Translations under genes and position numbers: made by a program | The notes under the pieces: generated by a model | What the model was told of the DNA's origin: nothing | The model's database searches: none | What the model saw: only the letters and a program-made list of their open reading frames with translations | In this document: one piece after another, positions 37,332 through 46,482 of the stretch | Layout: every line of letters starts with the position of its first letter | How positions within the stretch are numbered: the first letter of the stretch is position 1 | Assembly (NCBI GenBank): GCA_022548915.1 | Contig: JAKZES010000024.1 | Span: 1-64,000, forward strand | Reading direction: 5' to 3' | Length of the DNA stretch: 64,000 nt | Source: Verrucomicrobiaceae bacterium E54 | GTDB taxonomy: Bacteria; Verrucomicrobiota; Verrucomicrobiia; Verrucomicrobiales; Akkermansiaceae

Positions 37332-37359
37332 CGTAACTTTCGACCCCTCGGGCCTATTT
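37332..37359 (+). promoter_or_regulatory. candidate ECF-type promoter of the 1533-residue gene
   Basis: CGTAAC at 37332-37337, 17 bases, TATTT at 37355-37359; the wider contexts CGTAACTTT and GCCTATTTA resemble the sites at 27886 and 32341. The leader to ATG 37445 would be about 80 bases. Confidence 0.5.
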
Positions 37360-37444
37360 ACCAAGGCACGAGGCCATTACGGAATCTGGTCCGCTGCGAT
37401 CATCTGCCACCGGGCCGCTTCGCCAAATATTCCTCGAACCACAA

Positions 37445-40400
37445 ATGAATCCAAAACCCGCACCATCCGTCCTAGGCACCGCCATTCTCGGCCTCGCCAT
37501 CGCCATGACCCCGCTCCACGCCGGGGTCGTTTTTTCGGAAAGTTTCGAGATTCCGGTCGTCTCCGGCTTCGACGACAACACCGTGCCCTCCGGCGGCAAC
37601 TGGATCGGCGCCACCGACGGCTTCGGTTCCTCCAACCGGGGCCTCTACAACGAAACCGTCGTGTGGCCCGCCACGCCGCCATTCACCACGCCCTATGGCA
37701 ATCAGGCCTACTACCTCAACTACACCAACTCCGGCCTAACGACCGCCGAAGGCGTGATCGGCGCACTCACCGCTGATGTCACCTACTCCGTGACCTTCAA
37801 TACCGCGGTCACCGCCAGCACCGCCAGCGGCAACTACAAGGTGGAACTCGTGGCATTCTCTCCGGGGGATGACCGCGCGGACGTCAATGGCACGCCTCTC
37901 CCCGGCACGGTTCTCGCCAGCGCCACCGGTGCTGTGACGACCGACGACATGTCCGCGACCGGCAGCCTCACCTTCACCCCGGATGGCGCAAACGCCCACC
38001 TTGGCAAGGACGTCGGCATCCGGCTCGTCAAATCCACCAACAGCGTTCTCTATGACAACATCCGCCTGATTACCGGCCACGACCTCAACCCGAATCCCGC
38101 TAGTGGCGAAGATCTCGCCGCCGGCGGCAATGTCACGCTGAGTTGGACCAACATGCCGCCCAATACCGGCGACACCTACGTCGATGTGCTTTTCGGCACT
38201 GACCCGGGCTCCCTGGCGCCGGTGCTTGACGGCCAGATTGCGAGTTCGACCATCGTCAACGCTCCCCAGGCCGATACCTACTACTGGCGCGTCGATTCCT
38301 ACCCTGACGGCGACCCCGATGGCACTCCGGTGACCGGCGACGTGTTTTTCTTTACCGTTGCCGACACCGATGGAGACGGACTCCCCGATTCATGGGAACT
38401 CGCCAACGGGACCGACCCTAACGTGATTGACGATACTGCGGACCCCGACGTTGACGGTCTGACCAACGCGGAGGAATACCAATACGGCACCAAGGCAAAC
38501 GACAACGACACCGACGACGACACGCTCCTCGACGGAGCCGAAATCAACGGAACCGCCGGCTTGCGTCCGCCGACCAACCCGCTGTTGGCCGACACCGACG
38601 CCGATGGCTTGAGTGACGGTGTGGAAACCAATACCGGCACCTGGGTGCCCGCGACACCTCCGGCAACCGTGTCCTCGGACACCGGCACCAATCCGACCGA
38701 CAACGACTGGGACAAGGACGGCCTGCTGGACGGTGCGGAAACCAATACCGGCACCTTGGTCGACAAAACCAATACCGGCACCGACCCTTACCTTTCCGAT
38801 ACCGACTCCGACGGCGCCGGTGACTACTATGAGGTCTACGCCTCATTCACCAACCCGTTTGACGACACCGACAAGCCCTTCGTCCCTTACCCCCTGCCCG
38901 ACCCGGACGGCTCGACCGGAAATCCTTCACTGCCGGTCAAGGTTTACATCTGCTCCGGCCAGTCCAACATGGTTGGTATTGGGAACGTCGGTCCCTTGGG
39001 CACGGCAGGAACCTTGGAAACCATCACCAAGATCGAGAACAAGTTCCCGAACCTGCTCGACGGCTCCAACAATTGGACCGAACGCCAGGATGTCCTCTAT
39101 CGGGGCGTGATTTCCGCCACAGCCAACGGACCCCTCACTGCCGGCCAAGGAGCCGGAGATGGCCCCGGACCCGGCGACAAGCTCGGCCCCGAACTGGGTT
39201 TCGGCCACATCATGGGATGGTATCACGATGAAGCCGTTCTCGTGCTCAAATCAAGCATCGGCAACCGCAGCCTAGGTTGGGACATCCTTCCCCAGGGCAG
39301 TGTCCAGTATGACTATTCTCCCAATACTTATGCGGGATTCGGTGATGCCCAGCTCAAGTGGCCGATCGGCGATACACCGGCACCCTGGGTGACCGGTGGT
39401 TGGTATGCGGGCTACGAATGGGATCGCTATTTCAGGGATGAAAGCGAATGGGCTCATCCTCACGACGCCGAAACCAACGTGGTCGACATCCTGGACGACT
39501 GGAATGGCAAATATGGCGGTGCCGGCAAGCCATTCGAGGGCCGCGATTTCGAGATTGCCGGATTCGTCTGGTGGCAAGGCGACAAGGACCGGGGCGACAT
39601 GGGCCACGCTACCCGCTACGAACAGAACCTCGTCAACCTGATCAACAATCTCCGCAGCTATTACTCGAACCGCTACCCCGGCAAGGTTCCCGTCAACGCG
39701 CCCTTCGTTCTTGCCACGCTCGGCCAGACAGCCGCAGGCGATACGAGTCCGGCCAGCGATGTAGCCATCTTTGATGCCCAAATGGCCGTGGACGGAGATG
39801 CCGGAAACTACCCGGAATATCAGAACAATGTGAAGACGGTCTATGCCCACCCGCTCAGCCAGGGGGGAGCCTCAAACAGCCACTACAACGGGAACGCGGA
39901 AACCTACATGCTAGTCGGCGACGCCCTCGGCCGGGCAATGATCGACCTGCTCGAAGCCTCCGCCGGACCCGACGAAATCCCGCCGGTCATCATCGGGCGC
40001 AGCCCCGAAATCGGCGAGACGGACGTCTCGGCAGGAGCCAACATCGTTATCAACTTCAATGAACCGGTCACCATTGGCACCGGCAACATCACGCTCCACC
40101 CGATCGACAACTCCGGGGACGTGGTCATCGACGCCAACGATGCCACCCAGGTCTGGCTTTCAGGCAGCACCCTGACCATCAATCCGACGGCCAGCCTCGC
40201 GACCAGCAAGGAGTATGCGGTCCTGATCGCCGACACGGCCATCGACGACCTCGCCGGCAACAGCTTCGCCGGAATCCTCGTCGACACCGAATGGCGCTTC
40301 ACCACCGCCACTCCCGACACGACCGATCCAACGCTGTCCTCCACCGATCCCGCGAACGACACGAGCATTCTGGTGGACGGCGACCTCGAGGCCACCTTCA

Positions 40401-42046
40401 GCGAGCCGATCACCGTCGGCAGCGGCAACATCACCCTCAGGAACCTGACCGACGGCCCGTCCGGCGATGTCGTGATCGACGTCACCGACGGATCCCAGGT
40501 CACGGTTTCCGGCGCGGTGTTGACCATCAATCCCACCGCCGACCTCGTCGGGGGCAAGGACTACGCGGTGCGGATCGACGCCACCGCTATCGACGACCTC
40601 GTCGGCAACAGCTACGCGGGCATCGGCGACGATGTGACATGGTTCTTCTCCACTCCCGCGCCGCCGCCGCCAAATGTCGTGTTCCAGGACAACTTCGAGC
40701 CGACGGACTCCGGATCCAATGCGACCTCCCTGCTGGGTGCCGGCACCACGCCGGATGTCAGCACCTACACGGTGCCCAACACGAGCACTCAAGTGAACAC
40801 GACATTGTGGGTTCGTTCCAATCAAGGGTACAAGAGCAGCCAGAGCGGTCTGGTGGACGAGTCCGAGAGTGGTGGAGCCAACTTTACGGACCCCACGGGA
40901 ACCCAGGCCTATGCAGGCCGTTATTCCTCCAACACCGGCGTCTCTTCCGCTGCCGACACGATCGGTGCCCTGGCGAGCGGAACGACCATCACGGTCCAGT
41001 TCGATGCGGTAACGGATGGTCAAACCGGAGGAGACGACATCAAGGCAGCCCTTGTCCTCTATGACGGCGGCCTCTACAACGACTTCCGGAACGAGTACGC
41101 CGGCACGAGTGCGGTTCTTGCACGACTGAACCAGGCAGATGCCACGACCTCTTCCTATCAGACCTTCTCGTTCTCCTACACGGTGGGCGATCCGGTCTAC
41201 AAGAATGGCGCGGATGGAGGCGGTGGCACAACATGGCTTCCCGGCCTTCTCGGCCAGGACATCGGCCTCCGTTTCTACAACAGGACAGGTGATGCCATCA
41301 TCGACAACGTGCAGGTGAGCATCGCCGGCCCCGGCGGCCCCGGCCCGGTCGATCACTTCACGATCTCCGCGATCACCTCGCCGCAGACCGTGGGAGTGCC
41401 TATCACCGGAATCACCATTACCGCGCAGGATGTATCCGATGCCACCGTCACCGACTTCACCGGCACGGTGACCTTCGGCGGGACGGGTGGGTTCTCGGGC
41501 ACCTCCGCCAATTTCGTCGACGGCGTGCTGAGCGGCGTCAGCGTGACTCCCACCGTGGCGGGCAGCGATCTGACCTTCACCGTCGATGACGGAGCGGGCC
41601 ACACCGGTTCGACGACGATCGCCCTCATCGACCCGGCGGAGACCGCCTACCAAACCTGGTCGGGCGGCTTGGACTTCGAGACCGACACCAACGGCGACGG
41701 CGTCGCCAATGGCCTCGCCTTCGCACTCGGTGCCGCGGATCCCCAGGCCGACGCGCTCGCCCTGCTCCCGGCCGCCGCCACGGAACCCGGCTTCCTCGCT
41801 CTCCAGTTCCAGAGAGCCGGAAACCTGGGAGCCGCCAAATTGTATGTCGAGCACGGCAACGACCTCGGTGGCTGGACCCAGCTTCTCATCCCCGCCACCA
41901 GCACGACAGCGCCTCACCTCGCCGATGGAGTTCAGGTGGTGGTGGCGACGGGCAGCCCGAACGACACGGTGACCGTCAAGATTCCGACCACGCTTGAATC
42001 CACGAGCGGCGCGCTGTTCGGACGCCTGCGGGTGACGGAGAACTAA
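37445..42046 (+). CDS. large exported multidomain sialate O-acetylesterase-like protein
   Basis: 1533-residue secreted protein with a signal peptide (about 1-26). Residues 28-212 are an EDFE-type domain (VVFSESFEIP, YYLNYTNSGLTTAEG, VLYDNIRLI). Residues about 310-480 carry calcium-binding TSP3-like repeats (DTDGDGLPDSWE, DTDADGLSDGVE). Residues 500-840 are an SGNH/SASA esterase with nucleophile Ser507 in SGQSNM, FVWWQGDKD, and a C-terminal His in SHYNG. Two Big_5-like Ig domains (about 850-1075), a second EDFE-type domain (about 1079-1295) and another Ig-like domain follow. No PEP-CTERM tail is present. It probably deacetylates extracellular glycans. Confidence 0.85.
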   Translation: MNPKPAPSVLGTAILGLAIAMTPLHAGVVFSESFEIPVVSGFDDNTVPSGGNWIGATDGFGSSNRGLYNETVVWPATPPFTTPYGNQAYYLNYTNSGLTTAEGVIGALTADVTYSVTFNTAVTASTASGNYKVELVAFSPGDDRADVNGTPLPGTVLASATGAVTTDDMSATGSLTFTPDGANAHLGKDVGIRLVKSTNSVLYDNIRLITGHDLNPNPASGEDLAAGGNVTLSWTNMPPNTGDTYVDVLFGTDPGSLAPVLDGQIASSTIVNAPQADTYYWRVDSYPDGDPDGTPVTGDVFFFTVADTDGDGLPDSWELANGTDPNVIDDTADPDVDGLTNAEEYQYGTKANDNDTDDDTLLDGAEINGTAGLRPPTNPLLADTDADGLSDGVETNTGTWVPATPPATVSSDTGTNPTDNDWDKDGLLDGAETNTGTLVDKTNTGTDPYLSDTDSDGAGDYYEVYASFTNPFDDTDKPFVPYPLPDPDGSTGNPSLPVKVYICSGQSNMVGIGNVGPLGTAGTLETITKIENKFPNLLDGSNNWTERQDVLYRGVISATANGPLTAGQGAGDGPGPGDKLGPELGFGHIMGWYHDEAVLVLKSSIGNRSLGWDILPQGSVQYDYSPNTYAGFGDAQLKWPIGDTPAPWVTGGWYAGYEWDRYFRDESEWAHPHDAETNVVDILDDWNGKYGGAGKPFEGRDFEIAGFVWWQGDKDRGDMGHATRYEQNLVNLINNLRSYYSNRYPGKVPVNAPFVLATLGQTAAGDTSPASDVAIFDAQMAVDGDAGNYPEYQNNVKTVYAHPLSQGGASNSHYNGNAETYMLVGDALGRAMIDLLEASAGPDEIPPVIIGRSPEIGETDVSAGANIVINFNEPVTIGTGNITLHPIDNSGDVVIDANDATQVWLSGSTLTINPTASLATSKEYAVLIADTAIDDLAGNSFAGILVDTEWRFTTATPDTTDPTLSSTDPANDTSILVDGDLEATFSEPITVGSGNITLRNLTDGPSGDVVIDVTDGSQVTVSGAVLTINPTADLVGGKDYAVRIDATAIDDLVGNSYAGIGDDVTWFFSTPAPPPPNVVFQDNFEPTDSGSNATSLLGAGTTPDVSTYTVPNTSTQVNTTLWVRSNQGYKSSQSGLVDESESGGANFTDPTGTQAYAGRYSSNTGVSSAADTIGALASGTTITVQFDAVTDGQTGGDDIKAALVLYDGGLYNDFRNEYAGTSAVLARLNQADATTSSYQTFSFSYTVGDPVYKNGADGGGGTTWLPGLLGQDIGLRFYNRTGDAIIDNVQVSIAGPGGPGPVDHFTISAITSPQTVGVPITGITITAQDVSDATVTDFTGTVTFGGTGGFSGTSANFVDGVLSGVSVTPTVAGSDLTFTVDDGAGHTGSTTIALIDPAETAYQTWSGGLDFETDTNGDGVANGLAFALGAADPQADALALLPAAATEPGFLALQFQRAGNLGAAKLYVEHGNDLGGWTQLLIPATSTTAPHLADGVQVVVATGSPNDTVTVKIPTTLESTSGALFGRLRVTEN

Positions 42047-42062
42047 CCTTGCCCCGTTTCAG

Positions 42063-42101
42063 AAAGCCCGGGTTGCGAGTTCATTCGCCCCCGGGCTTTT
42101 T
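42063..42101. terminator. bidirectional terminator
   Basis: AAAGCCCGGG (42063-42072) pairs perfectly with CCCGGGCTTT (42090-42099), followed by two further T. It lies between the plus-strand esterase and the minus-strand fmt, and the A/T edges let it work on both strands. Confidence 0.9.
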
Positions 42102-42121
42102 GCTGAATCTCGCGGCCCGGC

Positions 42122-43051
42122 TCAGGAGTCAAAGGTCGCGACGTCGAGGCGCTGACCCCGCCACCAGTCGAGGGCCGACATTCGGCGGGAGCCGTCGGGC
42201 TGCACCTCGTCGAGCGTGAGTGCACCGTCGCCGCAGGCCACCGCCACCCTGCCGTCGATCTCGCGGACCTCGCCCGGGTTCCCTTCGCCTTCGATCACTT
42301 CAGCGAAGGGGAAAATCTTCAGCCGCCGGCCGTTGAATGAGGTCGAACAACCCGGCCACGGATCGTAGGCGCGGAGCCGGCGCTCGATCCGCGCCGCCGG
42401 CCAACTCCAGTCGATCCTCCCATCGTCCCTGCCGAGCTTCGGGATGTGGCTCGACTCGCCCAGTTCATCCTGGGGCGTGCGAGGGGCGCTTCCATCCAGC
42501 AACAGCGGAAGCCCCTCCGCCAGCGCTTCGACCCCCGCCTCCGCCAAGCGGTCGTGGAGGCTGCCCCCCGTGTCCCGGGCTCCGATCGGGATTCGTTTCG
42601 AGAGAATCACATCCCCGGCGTCGAGCTGGCGGATGACGTGCATCAGGGTCATGCCCGTCTCCGCATCACCGGCATCGAGCGCGGCCTGGATGCAGGCGGC
42701 TCCCCGGTATTTCGGCAGGAGGGACGCATGAAGGTTCACGCAGCCCAGCGGGGCCATGTCGAGAAGCCGCTGGGGCAGAATCTGACCGTAGGCCATCACG
42801 ACGATGAGGTCGGGCTGGAGCGCCTCGAGGGCCTCGAGCGCCGCGGGATCGCGGACCTTCTCGGGTTGCAGCACCGCGACGCCGGCATCCTCGGCCAGCA
42901 ACTTGATCGCCGGAGCTTTCAGCTCGCGGTGCCGGCCGGCCGGTCGGTCCGGCTGGGTGACGAGGGCGATCGGGGGCGTCGATGACACCAGAAGCCAGCG
43001 AAAGGTCGGCAGGGCAATGTCGCCGGTGCCGAGGAAGACGATGCGTGCCAT
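42122..43051 (-). CDS. fmt: methionyl-tRNA formyltransferase
   Basis: 309-residue cytoplasmic enzyme that formylates initiator Met-tRNA using 10-formyltetrahydrofolate. The N-terminal formyltransferase fold starts MARIVFLGTGDIALPTF. The active region is NLHASLLPKYRGAA, with Asn and His of the catalytic triad, and TGMTLMHVIRQLDAGDV follows with the Asp. The C-terminal OB-like tRNA-binding domain begins around RLRAYDPWPG. The ATG shares one base with the adk stop codon (TGATG), so translation is coupled to adk. Confidence 0.95.
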   Translation of the reverse strand: MARIVFLGTGDIALPTFRWLLVSSTPPIALVTQPDRPAGRHRELKAPAIKLLAEDAGVAVLQPEKVRDPAALEALEALQPDLIVVMAYGQILPQRLLDMAPLGCVNLHASLLPKYRGAACIQAALDAGDAETGMTLMHVIRQLDAGDVILSKRIPIGARDTGGSLHDRLAEAGVEALAEGLPLLLDGSAPRTPQDELGESSHIPKLGRDDGRIDWSWPAARIERRLRAYDPWPGCSTSFNGRRLKIFPFAEVIEGEGNPGEVREIDGRVAVACGDGALTLDEVQPDGSRRMSALDWWRGQRLDVATFDS

Positions 43052-43683
43052 CAGACGACCTCCTTGCCCATTTCCTGATACGCCGGCAGTGCCACGATGC
43101 GCCGGATGATGTCGCCCAGCACCTCGACCGGCGGGCGCATGGCGTCGACCACGGTGATGATCTCGTCCGGATAGTGGTCGAGAAGCGGACGGGTCTCGGC
43201 GTCATAGGTTTCGATCCGCTGGGCGATCACCGTATCGGAAGCATCATCGATGCGGTTCTCCTTGAGGGCCCGCTTGCGCATGCGGCGGGCGAGCTCGCCC
43301 CGGTCAGGACAGGTCAGGTGGAAGACCTGATGAACCTGCAGAAAGTCGGCGATGATTTCCGCCTGGCGGACGTTGCGCGGAATGCCGTCGAGGACGAGAA
43401 AATCAATATCGGGCTTGTAGAGGTGGGATTCGGCCCAGTTTTCGACCTGCGACTTCCAGAGTTCCACCGTCAGCTCGTCCGGCACGAGTTCGCCGCGGCT
43501 CGAGTATTCGACGAAGCGCCGGCCGATCGCCGTGCGGGTGTCCATCGAACGGAAGATGTCGCCGCAGGCGCAATGGAAGAACCGGGGGATGGCTCCGAGA
43601 ATCTTCCCCTGGGTTCCCTTCCCCGCCCCCGGGGCCCCGAGGATGAGGATCGCCGGGCGACGGACTGCAAATGCCTTCGTCAT
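43051..43683 (-). CDS. adk: adenylate kinase family protein
   Basis: 210-residue nucleoside monophosphate kinase. The P-loop is GAPGAGKGTQ, the NMP-binding part contains GDIFRSMD and SRGELVPDE, and FLVLDGIPRN carries the conserved DG-x-PR motif. The lid is short, with RIDDASDTVIAQRIETY and PLLDHY. It balances adenine nucleotides. The P-loop is followed by GKILGAIPRFFHCACGD, slightly atypical, so a related NMP kinase is possible. ATG 43683 is chosen; an upstream start would add 13 residues. Confidence 0.87.
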   Translation of the reverse strand: MTKAFAVRRPAILILGAPGAGKGTQGKILGAIPRFFHCACGDIFRSMDTRTAIGRRFVEYSSRGELVPDELTVELWKSQVENWAESHLYKPDIDFLVLDGIPRNVRQAEIIADFLQVHQVFHLTCPDRGELARRMRKRALKENRIDDASDTVIAQRIETYDAETRPLLDHYPDEIITVVDAMRPPVEVLGDIIRRIVALPAYQEMGKEVV

Positions 43684-43737
43684 GAGGAAGGAAAGCGTAT
43701 GGAGCGGCCGAAATGCCCGCAAGCCCGATCCATTTTC

Positions 43738-44619
43738 CTACAACAGGAAGAACAGCGGCAAGGGTGCCAGCAGCGCGGCATCGGCGAGCACCCTGAGCAA
43801 ATCGAGCGAGAAGCGATGTCGGGTCCGGTTGAGAATCTGCAGCAGGGCCGTCGAGATCAGGATCGCATAGAAAAACGGCCGCGCCGGGAGGCTTTCGCCA
43901 TCGACCCCACGCCCGAACATGTCGGGGTTGTCGAAGTAGGCGAAAAGGAGCGCGCTTCCCGCCAGCAGCGTGAGCGGCAGCGTGAGGCTCATCTCGTCGG
44001 CTGCCTTGACCTCCGGATCGTCGGACCGCCGCGAGTGCTCCCAGAGATGGATCGCGGTGATGTTGAGGACGCAGAGGATTGCAAAGCCGATCATTTCGCG
44101 CGACAGCACCATCGACATCATGCCCTGCGAGGGCACGCGGGTGTGGGCCATCATCGCGGTGCCGTAGGCAAACGCGAGGCCGGCGATGGCATTCCGCAGG
44201 TAGGGCACCTCGCCGGTCGGGCGGGTACCGATGACAAACAGGAAGAAGGCCACCACCAGGCCCACGGCCGGCCCCGAATAGGAGATCAGGAGTTCGACCG
44301 GCAGGGCCTTGAAAACGAACCAGAGGACCGCAGCAACAGCCACCACCACGCCGGCGAGGAAGAACACCCGGTGACGCGCATGAAACTCGTGGCGCTCCGC
44401 CAGCAGCGGATCGCCCGGGTCGCGCACCCGCAGATCGAGCATGCGGTCGCAGACGTAAATGACCCACACCCCGAGGCCGAGCGCGAGGTAGGCCTGCCAC
44501 TCGAGGTAGTTCACCTGCCAGGCACGCGCGAACATGTAGAGCCAGGCGACGGCCACCAGGGGGGCATCGAGGCTCAACAGGTTCGGCCACAGCCACCATG
44601 GCGTTCTTCGCTCCGACAT
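43738..44619 (-). CDS. polytopic membrane protein, UbiA-prenyltransferase-like
   Basis: 293 residues with about eight hydrophobic helices. The first loop contains YVCDRMLDLRVRD, reminiscent of the Asp-rich prenyl-diphosphate site (NDxxDxxxD) of UbiA enzymes, and a second Asp-bearing loop, RRSDDPEVKAADEM, lies later. These features suggest a UbiA-like prenyltransferase, but the classical motif is imperfect. ATG 44619 is chosen; the longer frame upstream runs through the divergent exonuclease gene. It diverges from the exonuclease with a 46-base gap. Confidence 0.6.
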   Translation of the reverse strand: MSERRTPWWLWPNLLSLDAPLVAVAWLYMFARAWQVNYLEWQAYLALGLGVWVIYVCDRMLDLRVRDPGDPLLAERHEFHARHRVFFLAGVVVAVAAVLWFVFKALPVELLISYSGPAVGLVVAFFLFVIGTRPTGEVPYLRNAIAGLAFAYGTAMMAHTRVPSQGMMSMVLSREMIGFAILCVLNITAIHLWEHSRRSDDPEVKAADEMSLTLPLTLLAGSALLFAYFDNPDMFGRGVDGESLPARPFFYAILISTALLQILNRTRHRFSLDLLRVLADAALLAPLPLFFLL

Positions 44620-44665
44620 CCTCGTCGCGACCATTCTCAAGCTGCGGGAGCTTGGCAAGCCCCGG

Positions 44666-45331
44666 TTGGATCGGGATCGGTCTTTCCCCCGGGGCGAAAT
44701 CACGCTTCGCTGGCCGCCGTTGGACCCCGAAACCCCCATCCGCGAGCTGCGTTTCACGGCGATCGATTTCGAGTCGGCCGGGGCGGCGCGCGGCAAGACC
44801 GACGTGCCCGTCCAGATCGGGCTGGCCTCGTGGCAGCCGGAAAACGAACCGGGCGAGCTCTTCGACTCCTATCTGGCCTGCGACCGACCGGTGTCCTGGA
44901 GCGCCCGCAAGGTCCACGGCATCCGGGACGAGGACCTGGTTGGCGCGCCACGCCTGCAGGAACTGTGGCCCACGCTCAAGCAGCGTCTCGGCGGTGCCGT
45001 GGTGGTCGCCCACGGCAAGGGAACCGAAAAGCGTTTCTTGCGCGCCTTCCCCGGCCACGGCTTCGGTCCCTGGGTCGACACCCTGCTGCTGGCCCGCGCG
45101 GCATGGCCGGACCATCCCTCCCACGGGCTGTCCGAGCTGTGCGACTTCTGCGAACTGTCCGGGGAAATCGAGGCGATGGTTCCGGACCGGCGCTGGCACG
45201 ACGCGCTCTTCGATGCGACCGCTTCGCTGGTCCTGCTGCGCCATCTGGTCGACGCGCTGGATCTCGACCGTCAACCCCTGGCGGTGCTCCTGCAACCCGG
45301 CCAGCACTCCTGGACCCGCCCGGAACGCTGA
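44666..45331 (+). CDS. DnaQ-like DEDDh 3'-5' exonuclease
   Basis: 221-residue exonuclease-fold protein. Exo I is FTAIDFES (Asp and Glu). Exo II is AHGKGTEKRFL, where Glu stands at the usual metal-binding Asp position of the H-N-x-x-F-D type motif. Exo III is RRWHDALFDATA, with His and Asp. It lacks polymerase domains and may trim DNA or RNA ends. The start is uncertain: a TTG at 44666 is the first usable start codon, and the same frame stays open upstream into the UbiA-like promoter. aroB follows after 55 bases. Confidence 0.75.
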   Translation: MDRDRSFPRGEITLRWPPLDPETPIRELRFTAIDFESAGAARGKTDVPVQIGLASWQPENEPGELFDSYLACDRPVSWSARKVHGIRDEDLVGAPRLQELWPTLKQRLGGAVVVAHGKGTEKRFLRAFPGHGFGPWVDTLLLARAAWPDHPSHGLSELCDFCELSGEIEAMVPDRRWHDALFDATASLVLLRHLVDALDLDRQPLAVLLQPGQHSWTRPER

Positions 45332-45386
45332 ACTCCGCCCGTTCTTTTCTCTCGCGTCGGGAACGAGGATCTTGGTTTCTTCCCGC

Positions 45387-46472
45387 ATGCCCGACGTCAC
45401 CGTCGATCTCGCCGACCGCAGTTACCACGTCCTCGTGGAAAACGGTGCGCTTGCCCGCGCCGGCGAACGAATCGCCGCACTCGGCATCGGCCGGAAGTTT
45501 GCGGTGATCACCGACGACAACGTCGCCCGCCATCACCTCGAGCCGCTGGCCGCCTCACTGGCGCAGGCCGGCCTCGAGTCCACCACCCACTCCGTGGCGG
45601 CGGGCGAGGCGTCGAAATCCTTCGCCACGACCGCCGAACTCTGTGGCGCGCTGGCCGCCGCCGGGCACGACCGCTCCTCTGCGGTGATCGCCCTGGGAGG
45701 AGGCGTGGTCGGCGACCTCGCCGGGTTCGTGGCCGCCTCGTTCTACCGCGGCATCCCCTTCGTGCAGATCCCGACGACCATTGTTTCGCAGGTCGATTCC
45801 TCGGTCGGAGGCAAGACCGGCATCAATCTTCCCCAGGGAAAGAACCTCGTCGGTGCCTTTCATCAACCCCGCTTGGTGGTCGTCGATCCCGACACGCTCG
45901 GCACGCTGCCCTCCCGGGAATTCCGCGAAGGCTTCGCCGAGGTCATCAAGCACGCCGCCATCCGCGATGCCCGGATGCTCGATGACATCGCCGCGCTCGA
46001 CCCGGCTTCCACCGACGTGCCCGCCGACCTGATCGCCCGCAACATCTCGATCAAGGCGCGCATCGTCGAGGAGGACGAACACGAGACCTCCGGCACCCGG
46101 GCGTTGCTGAACTTCGGCCACACCATCGGCCACGGCATCGAGGCCGCCGTCCCCTACGGACAACTGCTCCACGGCGAGGCCATTTCGCTGGGGCTGCGGG
46201 CCGCCCTTTTCCTCAGCGAACGCCGGGCCGGCCTGGATCCGCAGGACAGCTCACGGATCCTGTCGCTGCTCAGGCACTTCGGACTGCCGCTCACGCTCGG
46301 CCCGGCGGTCGAGAGCGAGGTCGTCCTCGACCGGGCGGCACGGGACAAGAAGTTTTCCTCGGGCCGCATCCGCTTCGTGCTGCTGCGGGCGGCGGGCGAT
46401 GCCTTTGTCTCGACCGAGGTCACCCGCGGCGACATGGCCGATGCGATCGAGAATCTGCGCGAAGAACCGTGA
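45387..46472 (+). CDS. aroB: 3-dehydroquinate synthase
   Basis: 361-residue NAD- and metal-dependent enzyme, second step of the shikimate pathway. Motifs visible are ALGGGVVGDLAGFVAASFYR (NAD binding), PTTIVSQVDSSVGGKTGIN, EVIKHAAI, and the metal site histidines in NFGHTIGHGIEA and LLHGEAIS. ATG 45387 fits the family start; the frame is open far upstream inside the exonuclease gene but is not coding there. It converges on the prepilin-like gene with a 10-base gap. Confidence 0.97.
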   Translation: MPDVTVDLADRSYHVLVENGALARAGERIAALGIGRKFAVITDDNVARHHLEPLAASLAQAGLESTTHSVAAGEASKSFATTAELCGALAAAGHDRSSAVIALGGGVVGDLAGFVAASFYRGIPFVQIPTTIVSQVDSSVGGKTGINLPQGKNLVGAFHQPRLVVVDPDTLGTLPSREFREGFAEVIKHAAIRDARMLDDIAALDPASTDVPADLIARNISIKARIVEEDEHETSGTRALLNFGHTIGHGIEAAVPYGQLLHGEAISLGLRAALFLSERRAGLDPQDSSRILSLLRHFGLPLTLGPAVESEVVLDRAARDKKFSSGRIRFVLLRAAGDAFVSTEVTRGDMADAIENLREEP

Positions 46473-46482
46473 GCTCAGAAAG

